Shown here: positions 1-7,239 of the stretch, piece by piece
Layout of the letters: each line of letters begins with the position of its first letter
How positions within the stretch are numbered: the stretch's first letter is position 1
Assembly: GCF_046224405.1 (NCBI RefSeq)
Contig: NZ_JBJXRK010000005.1
Location: 57,131 to 121,130 of the forward strand
Direction of reading: 5' to 3'
Source: Gudongella sp046224405
GTDB taxonomy: Bacteria; Bacillota; Clostridia; Tissierellales; Tissierellaceae
Length of the DNA: 64,000 nucleotides
Translations under genes and position numbers: made by a program
Notes under the pieces: generated by a model
Told to the model about the DNA's origin: nothing
The model's database searches: none
Seen by the model: the letters and a program-made list of their open reading frames with translations, nothing else

Positions 1-235
1 GGATAATGGAGAGCTTCTAAAAATGAAGGCTTCAGAGTTGGGACTCAAGTACAACATCATGAATTCCGGAGCTGCCCACGACGCAATGGTAATGGCTGCC
101 CTGGCTCCTGCAAATATTGTCTTTGTACCAAGTGTGGGAGGATTGAGCCATGATCCGGAGGAATGGACCGAGTATGAGGATCTGGGTAATGGAATTGAAC
201 TTTTGCTTCAGACCGTAGTTGAATTGTCAAAATAG
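1..235 (+). CDS. M20-family Zn amidohydrolase (hydantoinase/carbamoylase type), C-terminal fragment
   Basis: The reading frame is open from the first bases of the window, so only about the last 78 residues are present. They contain the segment SGAAHDAMVMAALAP followed by FVPSVGGLSHDPEEWT. This is the C-terminal metal-ligand and substrate-binding region of the allantoate amidohydrolase / N-carbamoyl-L-amino-acid hydrolase branch of peptidase family M20, where the His of SGAxHDA and the His of GLSHDPEEW are conserved. Such enzymes hydrolyse carbamoyl or amide bonds of small amino-acid derivatives in the cytoplasm. The substrate cannot be told from this fragment. An intrinsic terminator follows within 30 bases, so this is the last gene of its operon. 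Confidence 0.8.
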   Translation, partial: DNGELLKMKASELGLKYNIMNSGAAHDAMVMAALAPANIVFVPSVGGLSHDPEEWTEYEDLGNGIELLLQTVVELSK

Positions 236-261
236 CTTAATGGAATAATACACGTAAATGG

Positions 262-289
262 CCTGCTGCCTAATGGGAGCAGGTTTTTT
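262..289 (+). terminator. Rho-independent terminator of the M20 hydrolase gene
   Basis: CCTGCT and AGCAGG pair around a 10-base loop and are followed by six T. It lies 26 bases after the hydrolase stop codon. Confidence 0.8.
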
Positions 290-294
290 GCGCC

Positions 295-323
295 TTGACA
301 ACGAACATGTGTTCTGGTATATT
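295..323 (+). promoter_or_regulatory. Sigma-A type promoter of the comK-like gene
   Basis: TTGACA (295-300) and TATATT (318-323) are separated by exactly 17 bases. The predicted start of transcription is about 65 bases before the ComK-like start codon. The spacer holds a LexA-type operator, so the promoter should be repressible. Confidence 0.75.
302..315. promoter_or_regulatory. LexA/DinR-type SOS box inside the promoter spacer
   Basis: CGAACATGTGTTCT contains the dyad GAAC-N4-GTTC and fits the Gram-positive LexA consensus CGAACRNRYGTTYC at 13 of 14 positions. It sits between the -35 and -10 boxes, where LexA binding would block RNA polymerase. The match is seen directly; control by LexA is an inference. 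A 14-base site can arise by chance, but its position in a near-consensus promoter makes chance less likely. Confidence 0.6.
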
Positions 324-397
324 TTTCTTAGTTCGCTTCAGTCAGGGTATCGAAATACAAGGCTCTCGCCACAGAGCTGCATCAGGGGGTAGAATAG

Positions 398-982
398 ATG
401 AAGGAATTGATTGAACAGGATATTCTAGTTATGATTCCTTCCTACGAGGGAGAATCTGGAAACTGCACAAAACTCTTTTTACGGGAGGATGTTGTGGTGG
501 TAAGGAGCACGCTCAGAACTTTCCTAAGAAAGCTTTGCTCCTATCATCACTTTGATTTGAAGGCATCAAACAACCATTATGGCAAGCTTGTCTCAGCAAG
601 AAGCAACCTGCCCATACCAATGGATCCTGACAGAATATACATCCAGCTGAAGGTACGGGAGCCCATTGGTAAGGATGACGGTGCAATGGGATACTTCAAG
701 CTTGGGGGAATCAGGAAGATATTCTCCAGGGAAGGAGTAACCCTTGTACGAATGGAAAACGGTGTCGAGCATCCCTGCCTCTGCAAACTGGAAACTGCAA
801 AAAAGCAATTGAGGCAGGGGAATCTTGTACGGGAGCTGATGGGAAAGAAGAGGTCAGACCTTGTGGGAGAGGCGATTGAATACTACACAAGCCAGGATGG
901 GCCTGCAATGAAGTCTGACATAGCAAGGCTGTATATGAAGATAGATGCCCTGCTCCTTAAAATGGAAAACGGATACGAGTAG
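398..982 (+). CDS. ComK-like transcription factor
   Basis: A 194-residue protein resembling the ComK competence regulators of Bacillus, Listeria and Staphylococcus by eye. It has a Cys-containing block near residues 46-50, then YGKLVSAR, LPIPMDPDRIYIQ, an aromatic GYFKLGGIRKIF block and a final F/M-x-NG-x-E motif. These appear in the same order as ComK's RSC..FG..Y.G, KPPI..DP, W/H..I.. and F.NG blocks. ComK binds AT-box DNA and activates DNA-uptake genes in B. subtilis. The role here is unknown. ATG is preceded by CAGGGGG at 7 bases. The gene has its own promoter with a LexA-type box and its own terminator overlapping the stop codon. A sigma factor gene follows. ComK assignment rests on motif order, not on an alignment. 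Confidence 0.5.
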   Translation: MKELIEQDILVMIPSYEGESGNCTKLFLREDVVVVRSTLRTFLRKLCSYHHFDLKASNNHYGKLVSARSNLPIPMDPDRIYIQLKVREPIGKDDGAMGYFKLGGIRKIFSREGVTLVRMENGVEHPCLCKLETAKKQLRQGNLVRELMGKKRSDLVGEAIEYYTSQDGPAMKSDIARLYMKIDALLLKMENGYE

Positions 983-1012
983 CTGTAGGAAAAGCAGCTG
1001 CTCTATTTTTTT
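977..1012 (+). terminator. Terminator overlapping the comK-like stop codon
   Basis: GAGTAGCTG (977-985) pairs with CAGCTGCTC (995-1003) with one mismatch and is followed by TATTTTTTT. The stop codon TAG lies in the 5' arm. The sigma factor gene downstream is therefore probably read through only in part, or from a promoter in the 70 bases that remain. Confidence 0.65.
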
Positions 1013-1082
1013 GTTATTATCCATGGTCTGGTATTCTTATGTCACCCGGGAATAAGAAAAGGCGCCTTGAAAGGAGAAAGGC

Positions 1083-1649
1083 TTGGAAAGAACAATTCAG
1101 GAGATTTACATTGACGTGGCCAGAGGTAGGGAGGAAGCAGCCCTTGAGCTGCTTTTGCGGCTTCAGCCCCTGATATTGTCATCAATTAAAAAATACTACA
1201 ACAGAACTGACGAGATGGATGACCTGATCCAGGAGGGAAGACTATTGGTACTTGACTCTATCAATGAGTACAGGGAGGATTATAGCGTGCCCTTTCTTGG
1301 CTACATGAAATCCAGACTCAAGTACCTCTACCTTGGAAAGAACAGGAGCAGGAGACTTCTGTCCCTGAATGTGTCCAATGGTGAGGACGGGGAGGAACAT
1401 CTCGATCTTTTGGCAGATGGCTTTCAGGTGGAGGAGGACTACATCTGCAGGGAAAGTGAAGCAGAGCTATTGAAAATGGTCCTTTCCCTTCCAGATAGGG
1501 AGAGGCAGGTCATCCAGGGCTTCTATTTTGAAAACCTGTCTATTGGAGATATTTCAAAGAGGTATGGTATCACCTACAGGACTGTAATAAATACCAAAAG
1601 AAGGGCCTTGGAAAGGATGAGAAGGGAAATGGAGGTTAAGGATGTATAG
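1083..1649 (+). CDS. Sigma-70 family RNA polymerase sigma factor (small alternative type)
   Basis: 188 residues with sigma region 2 at about 15-90 (DDLIQEGRLLVLDSINEY, then PFLGYMKSRLKYLY) and region 4 at about 135-180 (LPDRERQVIQGFYFENLSIGDISKRYGI followed by a recognition helix). Regions 1.1 and 3 are absent, as in SigH/ComX/UviA-type and phage sigma factors. The start is TTG, 6 bases after AAGGAG; no suitable ATG is near. It lies after the ComK-like gene and overlaps the amidase gene by 8 bases, so sigma factor and amidase are translationally coupled. Pairing of a ComK-like and a SigH/ComX-like regulator recalls staphylococcal competence control, but the genes it directs are not visible. 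Confidence 0.75.
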   Translation: MERTIQEIYIDVARGREEAALELLLRLQPLILSSIKKYYNRTDEMDDLIQEGRLLVLDSINEYREDYSVPFLGYMKSRLKYLYLGKNRSRRLLSLNVSNGEDGEEHLDLLADGFQVEEDYICRESEAELLKMVLSLPDRERQVIQGFYFENLSIGDISKRYGITYRTVINTKRRALERMRREMEVKDV

Positions 1650-2112
1650 AAAAAGACTGATCAGGTACAATTATGCAACAAGAATGGGTAATAGGATCGA
1701 GTATATTGTCGTCCACGACACCGGTAATTCAAGAAATGGAGCAGATGCAGCAGCCCATTGCAGCTACTTCGACCAACCGGGAAGAAATGCATCCGCCCAC
1801 TACCTTGTGGATAGCAGGGAGGTGGTCCAGATTGTTGAGGATTTCCACGCAGCCTGGCATTGCGGAGATGGCAGGGGAAAATATGGGATAAACAACAGCA
1901 ACTCCATTGGAATTGAGCTTTGCATTAACGGTGATGGTGACTGGAATGAGACAAGGAGAAAAGGGATCGACCTAATAAGGGGCCTTATGAAAAAACACGG
2001 TCTACCCAAGGAAAGGGTGGTCAGACATTTCGATGCAAGCGGAAAGCTGTGCCCTAGAAGTATGAGCGACTGGGGGTGGAGGGAATGGACCAGATTCTAT
2101 GATAAAATTTGA
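1642..2112 (+). CDS. N-acetylmuramoyl-L-alanine amidase (Amidase_2 fold)
   Basis: 156 residues forming one amidase_2/PGRP domain. IEYIVVHDTGN gives the first Zn-ligand His. SAHYLVD, QIVEDFHAAWHCG and NSIGIELC are the usual core motifs, and VRHFDASGKLCP carries the later Zn ligands and active-site residues. Such enzymes cut the bond between MurNAc and the stem peptide. There is no signal peptide and no cell-wall-binding domain, as in phage endolysins of the CwlA/XlyA type or in enzymes released by lysis. It overlaps the sigma factor gene at its start. No holin gene is adjacent. Function as amidase is confident; role (lysis, fratricide, phage relic) is open. Confidence 0.85.
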   Translation: MYRKRLIRYNYATRMGNRIEYIVVHDTGNSRNGADAAAHCSYFDQPGRNASAHYLVDSREVVQIVEDFHAAWHCGDGRGKYGINNSNSIGIELCINGDGDWNETRRKGIDLIRGLMKKHGLPKERVVRHFDASGKLCPRSMSDWGWREWTRFYDKI

Positions 2113-2170
2113 GATAATAACAGTCCCTAAGGGTATATACCATAACAGAAAAAGGAACAGGAGGGAATAC

Positions 2171-2641
2171 ATGGATATAAAGGAAACAATCAAGGATATT
2201 GCAGACAACCATCATGGATTTTTAAAGCAGGAGCTACCTGTAATAAAGAGCCTGGCATATAAGATCCTGAAGGTTCATTACGAGGATTGCAAGGACGAGT
2301 TGATCCAGGTCCATAGACAGTATGGAAGGGTTCAGAACGAGCTTGAACTGGCACTTGTAAAGAAGCAGATGGTGCTTCTGCCAATGATCTGGGACTACCA
2401 GAAGGAGCCATCAAAGGAGCTACTGGAAGCAATCAGGGAGACCGTCCGGGAGGTGGAAGGGGATAACCAGATCCTGCTGAAGGAGCTTGAAGGTCTTAAG
2501 GACAAGACAAACACCTACACAATGCCTGAAAGCGGATGTCCAACCTATGACACAACCTACAAGAAGATGGAAAAGCTTCATCGGGAGGTTGAGAAATACA
2601 TCAAAATCGAACGAGAAATGTACAAGGTGCTTCTAGGCTAA
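2171..2641 (+). CDS. Hypothetical coiled-coil protein of the sigma/amidase cassette
   Basis: I do not recognise this 156-residue protein. It is highly charged and largely helical: long runs of Glu, Lys and Leu with heptad-like spacing at about 30-60, 75-115 and 135-155. A less regular, Pro/Gly/Cys-containing stretch (TYTMPESGCPTYD) lies near 118-132. No membrane segment or signal peptide is seen. The start at 2171 is chosen because AGGAGGG stands 5 bases upstream; an in-frame ATG at 2099 would overlap the amidase gene and has no such site. It is the last gene before a strong terminator and so belongs to the sigma-amidase unit. Confidence 0.6.
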   Translation: MDIKETIKDIADNHHGFLKQELPVIKSLAYKILKVHYEDCKDELIQVHRQYGRVQNELELALVKKQMVLLPMIWDYQKEPSKELLEAIRETVREVEGDNQILLKELEGLKDKTNTYTMPESGCPTYDTTYKKMEKLHREVEKYIKIEREMYKVLLG

Positions 2642-2645
2642 AAGG

Positions 2646-2669
2646 TCCCGGGATTTATCCCGGGATTTT
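2646..2669 (+). terminator. Strong terminator closing the cassette
   Basis: TCCCGGGA-TTTA-TCCCGGGA is a perfect 8-base-pair hairpin followed by TTTT, 5 bases after the stop codon. Confidence 0.85.
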
Positions 2670-2687
2670 CCTACCAGTGGAGAAATA

Positions 2688-2696
2688 TGCTATAAT
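2688..2696 (+). promoter_or_regulatory. Extended -10 promoter for the DMT transporter gene
   Basis: TGCTATAAT is a consensus extended -10 element 30 bases upstream of the start codon. No good -35 box is seen, which is normal for extended -10 promoters. Confidence 0.55.
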
Positions 2697-2726
2697 CTTA
2701 ATATCAAACTGGAAAGAAGGGTCGTA

Positions 2727-3596
2727 ATGGGAGTATTTCTGATGCTTTTGTCATCTTTGTTTTTTACATTGAGTACGTTTTTCGGAAAGCTTGTATCAAA
2801 TACCACCGAGATGAATGCGGTGGTGACATCCTTTGTAAGGTATTTTCTCGGCACGGTGGGCCTTGGGGCATTTATGCTCTACAGGGGGATTTCCTTTAAG
2901 CCCGTAAGAAAAAAGCCGGTGTTCATAAGATCAGCACTGAACGCATCCGCGTTGATCCTATTGACCGCATCCCTGAACTACACCACAATAACAAATGCAA
3001 ATATGATCCACCTTACATATCCGGTTTTTGTATTTCTCCTTGCACGGTTTGTCACAGGAGAGAAGCTAAGACCAACAGCATTCATCTATCTTTTTCTTAT
3101 ACTTGTGGGTTCCTACATCGTTTCTGACCCGCATTTAAGCAGCATAAACATTGGAGATCTGATTTCCTTCGGTTCTGCATTTTTTGCAGGAACTTCAATC
3201 CTATACCTGACACAGGCAAGGAAGACGGAATCAAGCATAATAATCGTATTCTACCTAATGCTGATCGGGACATTCCTCAATTTCCCCTTGGTCATGGATG
3301 ACATTGGGCTATTGTCCATGGATTCAGCCGGGATTGTTCTTCTGGCTGCAGGAACTGGCTTTCTTGGGCAGGTGTTCACCACGGAAGGCTTTAAGTACGT
3401 TGATTCGGCCACAGGGTCAATGCTATCCTCAAGCAGGATGGTAATGGCAGCGGTAATCGGATACTTCTTCCTTTCAGAACCGCTTAACCTGAGGATAGTT
3501 TCTGGAATTATCCTTATTTCAATAGCTCTTTTTGGGGTAAGTGGATACGGGAAGGTCCTGAGGGGGAAGTTCAGGGAAAACATTGAAACAGAATAA
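2727..3596 (+). CDS. DMT/EamA-family transporter
   Basis: 289 residues with about ten hydrophobic segments in two EamA repeats. The first runs from the N-terminal LLSSLFFTLSTFFGKL. The second begins near residue 150 with LISFGSAFFAGTSILYL and ends at about residue 280. Drug/metabolite transporters of this kind usually export amino acids, nucleotides or other small metabolites across the cytoplasmic membrane. Glycerate kinase follows 19 bases downstream on the same strand, so the two are probably co-transcribed. This may hint at a hydroxyacid or sugar-acid substrate, but substrate cannot be read from the sequence. Confidence 0.8.
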   Translation: MGVFLMLLSSLFFTLSTFFGKLVSNTTEMNAVVTSFVRYFLGTVGLGAFMLYRGISFKPVRKKPVFIRSALNASALILLTASLNYTTITNANMIHLTYPVFVFLLARFVTGEKLRPTAFIYLFLILVGSYIVSDPHLSSINIGDLISFGSAFFAGTSILYLTQARKTESSIIIVFYLMLIGTFLNFPLVMDDIGLLSMDSAGIVLLAAGTGFLGQVFTTEGFKYVDSATGSMLSSSRMVMAAVIGYFFLSEPLNLRIVSGIILISIALFGVSGYGKVLRGKFRENIETE

Positions 3597-3615
3597 CAGG
3601 TTCAGGAGGCGAAAT

Positions 3616-4755
3616 ATGAAGATTCTAATAGCATCTGATTCATTCAAGGGCTCGGCCACCACCATGGAGGTTGCAGACAGCATTGAGAAGGGGTTTGCTG
3701 GGATTTATCAGGGAGTGGAGATTGTGAAGGTTCCCATGGCTGACGGTGGTGAGGGAACCGTGGAAACCCTTGTTGCCGGCATGGACAGTGAGTTTGCACA
3801 TGAGGAGGTCACTGGACCCCTGGGAGAGGGAGTCCAGGCAAAGTATGGAATAATAAAGGATGAGATAGCCATCATTGAAATGGCTGAAGCCTCAGGTCTG
3901 GTGCTGGTGAAGGAGGAAATGAGAAATCCACTCCTAACCACCACATATGGCACTGGGGAATTGATCCTTTCGGCTTTGAAAAGGGGCTACAGAAAAATCT
4001 ATGTTGGCATAGGTGGTTCCGCAACAAACGATGGCGGAATGGGAATGGCAAAGGCCCTGGGCTACAGATTTCTGGACAGGGATGGAAATGAGATACCTGA
4101 TGGAGGCGGAGCCTTGGGTCAGCTCCAGAGGATTGACAGGTCAAAGGTAACTCCACTTATTGAGGATGCAAAGATTACTGTAATGTGTGATGTTGAAAAC
4201 CCATTATATGGGACAGATGGGGCAGCCTATGTGTACGGTCCCCAAAAAGGGGCTAACCCTGAAATGGTAAAGCTTTTGGATGAAAACCTTAAACATTTTG
4301 CGGATATCCTAAAAAGGGACATGGACGTTGACATAGGGGATATCCCAGGTTCTGGAGCAGCAGGTGGCCTTGGTGGAGGGTTGATGGCCTTCTGCAGGGC
4401 TGAGCTTAAGCCGGGAATTGAAATGGTTTTGGATATACAACAATTTGAAGGTCAGCTCCAGGGTGTTGACCTTGTAATAACCGGCGAAGGAAGAATTGAT
4501 GGTCAATCTGCAAAGGGAAAGGTTCCTGCAGGAGTAGCAAAACTGGCAAGGAAGCTTAACAAGCCAGTTGTTGCAATAGCAGGAGGAATTGGAGAGGGGA
4601 CTGAGGGCCTCTACTCCATGGGGATTGATCTGATCCTTCCCATAGTAGACAGACCCATGGGCCTGGGCGAGGCAATGGGGGAGGCCAAGACCCTTTTGGA
4701 GAAGACAGGGGAAAGGCTTGCAAGGATTTTGATGCTTTCTGAAAAGCTTAAATAG
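3616..4755 (+). CDS. Glycerate kinase (GlxK/GarK family)
   Basis: 379 residues, the usual family length. The N-terminus MKILIASDSFKGSATTMEVA is the family signature. Further motifs are PMADGGEGTVE, YGIGGSATNDGGMG (here VGIGGSATNDGGMGMAKALG), GAAGGLGGGL and TGEGRIDGQSAKGKVP. The enzyme phosphorylates D-glycerate to 2-phosphoglycerate, feeding glycolysis. The start at 3616 is preferred because AGGAGG lies 6 bases upstream; an ATG at 3583 would overlap the DMT gene and has no homologous residues. In context, the two D-2-hydroxyacid dehydrogenases at 24-26 kb could produce D-glycerate, but the genes are far apart and the link is only an inference. Confidence 0.92.
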   Translation: MKILIASDSFKGSATTMEVADSIEKGFAGIYQGVEIVKVPMADGGEGTVETLVAGMDSEFAHEEVTGPLGEGVQAKYGIIKDEIAIIEMAEASGLVLVKEEMRNPLLTTTYGTGELILSALKRGYRKIYVGIGGSATNDGGMGMAKALGYRFLDRDGNEIPDGGGALGQLQRIDRSKVTPLIEDAKITVMCDVENPLYGTDGAAYVYGPQKGANPEMVKLLDENLKHFADILKRDMDVDIGDIPGSGAAGGLGGGLMAFCRAELKPGIEMVLDIQQFEGQLQGVDLVITGEGRIDGQSAKGKVPAGVAKLARKLNKPVVAIAGGIGEGTEGLYSMGIDLILPIVDRPMGLGEAMGEAKTLLEKTGERLARILMLSEKLK

Positions 4756-4763
4756 GGGAAATG

Positions 4764-4799
4764 AAAAAATGGCTCTTCTAGTCCTTAAGAAGAGCCATT
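4764..4799 (-). terminator. Terminator of the minus-strand coiled-coil gene
   Basis: AATGGCTCTTCT (4768-4779) and AGAAGAGCCATT (4788-4799) form a perfect 12-base-pair stem. The run of A at 4764-4769 gives a T-run on the minus strand. The stop codon of the minus-strand gene is within the stem. The hairpin may also stop transcripts arriving from glycerate kinase, though no T-run follows on the plus strand. Confidence 0.75.
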
Positions 4800-5470
4800 C
4801 CCTTGTCAATTATCCTGTTTTTTTCATACTCCTTCATCTTTATGTAATAGCTTTCGACATCTCTTACCATATCCGTACCAAAGGAACTTTGGACCAACTT
4901 CTGTTCAAGATTGGCCAGTAGCTTATAGAACCTTCTATCTGACTCCAACTCCATCTTTTCACCTTCTTGAAGGTACATTTCTGCAAGTTTTGATTTCCTG
5001 TACTGCCCTGAATTGTAATCCCGCACTGCTTCTTTGACTAAACCTTCCAGGTTGCTTCTGAAATTGATTTCCATCTCTTCAAACTCCAGCATGTACTCTC
5101 TGCTAATCTGTGCCAAGGTGGGTTTGCTGGCTGGTGCTTCAGATGGCTTTGGTGTTGGAGATTGACTGTTGGTTGGGGAAGAAGGGGCAACCTGCTCAGC
5201 AATTTCCTGGGTTGGTATGTCTCCATCAGTTCCTTCATGAGAAATTTCAGTTGATTTTTCAACTTCCTCCAAGGGATCCTCTTCCTCCAAAAGATACTTT
5301 TCAAATGGATTCTCCTGTACTTCCCTGAAATTTTCAGTTACCCTATCTTCACTGAAATATCTGTATTTTATATAATTTACACCCATCTTGAACAGCCCTT
5401 GGTTCATGTAGACCACAAGGGTCAAAACCAGGATTACTGCTCCAATTGGGATAAGGATTTTCTTCAACAT
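4778..5470 (-). CDS. Membrane-anchored coiled-coil protein, unknown function
   Basis: 230 residues, not recognised. An N-terminal hydrophobic helix (residues 4-22, ILIPIGAVILVLTLVVYM) probably acts as a signal anchor. It is followed by an acidic stretch (EEEDPLEEVEKSTE) and a Pro/Ser/Thr-rich linker at about 90-118 resembling an extracytoplasmic spacer. The C-terminal half (about 120-230) is helical and charged with predicted coiled coil. The layout suits an exposed or cell-envelope-associated protein. GAGGTG stands just upstream of the ATG. It is a single gene, flanked by glycerate kinase (convergent) and a GNAT gene (divergent), so context gives no function. Confidence 0.6.
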   Translation of the reverse strand: MLKKILIPIGAVILVLTLVVYMNQGLFKMGVNYIKYRYFSEDRVTENFREVQENPFEKYLLEEEDPLEEVEKSTEISHEGTDGDIPTQEIAEQVAPSSPTNSQSPTPKPSEAPASKPTLAQISREYMLEFEEMEINFRSNLEGLVKEAVRDYNSGQYRKSKLAEMYLQEGEKMELESDRRFYKLLANLEQKLVQSSFGTDMVRDVESYYIKMKEYEKNRIIDKGMALLKD

Positions 5471-5582
5471 AGGACACCTCTTTTCAATAGTCTAGACAAT
5501 TATATCAGAAATAAAAGGTTTCATCCAGCACTCCAAGGGTATTTAAAAAATGAAGATATTGTAATGGAGGGGGAGGGATTTT

Positions 5583-6236
5583 TTGAGTCAGCTAAAGAGT
5601 AGAGTCAAATTACCAAGTGGTATAAAGAAAATTAATCTGGAAAACGTTGTGGTCAGAAAGGCCGTTGAAAATGATATTGAGGGGATATTTCACGTAGCAG
5701 CTTCCGTCGGGAAGAAGAACCAGGATCCCATGCAGGGATTTCTCATGGATGATTACGATTCAGACCCTGAGGGCTACAAAAACAAGCTTAGAAGGGCCCT
5801 GGAGATAAGTGATTATTTCTATGTAGCAGAGTACATAGAGGATGACTACAGGTCTGTTCTGGGATTCACCTTTGGACTTCCAAAGGACGTATGGCTAAGT
5901 GAAAATCCCAATTGGATCCAGGATTGCTACTTTAGGCCTGATTTTAATGAGGAGAACCTGGAAAACTTCATCATGCTGGACAAGATAGCAGTCCTTGACA
6001 GGTTCAAAAGGCAGGGAATAGGAGGTATGCTATCCAGGAAGCTTATCAAGGACATAAAGGCGGATGGAATGTTTGACATCTTTGAAGAGGTCATCATTGC
6101 ACCTGTACCAAACCTGCCATCAGTGCTTTTCAAGACAAAACGGAAGTTCAAGCTGGCAAGCCTCAGGTATGAATGGCACGAGGGCAAGGTAATGACAACC
6201 CTTGTATACCACAGAAGGCTTAGAAGGGATACTTAA
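5583..6236 (+). CDS. GNAT-family N-acetyltransferase
   Basis: 217 residues. The central part shows the acetyl-CoA binding motif A as MLDKIAVLDRFKRQGIGGMLSRKLIKD, containing the R/Q-x-x-G-x-G/A pyrophosphate loop. The N-terminal VVVRKAVENDIEGIFHVA matches the usual first strand and helix. The start is TTG, 9-10 bases after GGAGGGGGAGGG; no ATG fits the homology. Substrate is unknown: GNAT enzymes acetylate amino groups of small molecules or proteins. A terminator follows directly, so it is monocistronic. Confidence 0.75.
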   Translation: MSQLKSRVKLPSGIKKINLENVVVRKAVENDIEGIFHVAASVGKKNQDPMQGFLMDDYDSDPEGYKNKLRRALEISDYFYVAEYIEDDYRSVLGFTFGLPKDVWLSENPNWIQDCYFRPDFNEENLENFIMLDKIAVLDRFKRQGIGGMLSRKLIKDIKADGMFDIFEEVIIAPVPNLPSVLFKTKRKFKLASLRYEWHEGKVMTTLVYHRRLRRDT

Positions 6237-6254
6237 GAGAAATGCCGATTCAGG

Positions 6255-6282
6255 TCCCCAGGATTTATTCTGGGGATTTTTT
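6255..6282 (+). terminator. Terminator of the GNAT gene
   Basis: TCCCCAG (6255-6261) pairs with CTGGGGA (6270-6276), followed by TTTTTT. Confidence 0.85.
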
Positions 6283-6356
6283 GTTTTCATTAATTGGATG
6301 CAAAAAGGGGACAGAATGGTTATAATCTAATTAATGACTTAATTGTGGAGGACAAA

Positions 6357-7229
6357 ATGTTTGAAAAACTTAAAGGTTACATAGCTGTGGTAATTTCTGC
6401 AATAGTATTTGGGAGCATGCCCCTTATGGCAAAGACGGTCTATCAGGAAGGGGGAAATCCCGTGACCCTATCTTTCCTAAGATTTTTTCTGGTCCTTCCA
6501 GTGCTGATATATTTTGTCAACAGGAACCAAAAGGTTGGGCTTAAGCTTACCAGGGAAGAGGCAAAAAAACTGCTATTGGTGGGAACCCTTGGATATGGGA
6601 CAACCGCCCTGACCCTGTATATGTCCTATGACTACATAGCCTCTGGGATAGCCACAACACTGCACTTTGCATACCCGGTCCTTGTAATCCTGGTGTATGT
6701 AATAATGTTCAAGGAAAGGGCCAGCGGAATCAAGCTTCTATCAGTGAGCCTTGCCATAATTGGAATGATGTTCTTGAATGACTCTGAAGCAAATATAAAT
6801 CTGGTTGGATTTCTTCTTGCATTTGGCTCATCTGTGGCCTATGCATTCTATATTGTCTATCTTGACAGAAGCGGTCTGAAATCAATGAATTCCCTGAAGC
6901 TAACCCTTTACCTCTGCGTAATGGCAGGCGGTATGATCTTTCTCTTTGGGCTCTTCACGGGCACCCTTGATTTTCACATGTCCCCCCTTGGCTGGGGAGT
7001 ATCGGCCCTTTTGTCGGTATTGGTGGCCTTTCTTGGAGTGAGCTTCTTCCAGATAGGAGTGGCCCTTATTGGACCACAGAAGACGTCCATATTGAGCACT
7101 TTTGAACCTGTAACAAGCATAATCATCGGAGCTCTGCTCTTTAATGAATTGATATCTGGAAGGACAATTGCCGGCTTTGTGTCAATATTGGCTGCAGTTG
7201 TTCTTATTACAGCATTTGACAGGGATTAG
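6357..7229 (+). CDS. DMT/EamA-family transporter next to homoserine dehydrogenase
   Basis: 290 residues with two EamA repeats and about ten membrane helices; the first repeat has FGSMPLMAKTVY and FLRFFLVLPVLIYF, the second starts near residue 150 with LVGFLLAFGSSVAYAFYIVYL. The start at 6357 follows GTGGAGGA at 5 bases and leaves room for a TATAAT at 6321; the in-frame ATG at 6294 lies upstream of that promoter. The homoserine dehydrogenase gene starts 10 bases after the stop, so the two form an operon. Since E. coli RhtA, a homoserine/threonine exporter, belongs to this family, export of a threonine-pathway amino acid is a reasonable guess. Confidence 0.8.
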   Translation: MFEKLKGYIAVVISAIVFGSMPLMAKTVYQEGGNPVTLSFLRFFLVLPVLIYFVNRNQKVGLKLTREEAKKLLLVGTLGYGTTALTLYMSYDYIASGIATTLHFAYPVLVILVYVIMFKERASGIKLLSVSLAIIGMMFLNDSEANINLVGFLLAFGSSVAYAFYIVYLDRSGLKSMNSLKLTLYLCVMAGGMIFLFGLFTGTLDFHMSPLGWGVSALLSVLVAFLGVSFFQIGVALIGPQKTSILSTFEPVTSIIIGALLFNELISGRTIAGFVSILAAVVLITAFDRD

Positions 7230-7239
7230 GAGGGGTATT

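Noticed and set aside
398..2641. Complete prophage
   Set aside because: Sigma factor and amidase recall phage lysis modules, but no integrase, terminase, capsid, tail or holin gene is near and flanks are ordinary metabolic genes.
4309..4809. 166-codon open frame on the minus strand across the glycerate kinase end
   Set aside because: Overlaps glycerate kinase and the terminator of the coiled-coil gene; no family features.
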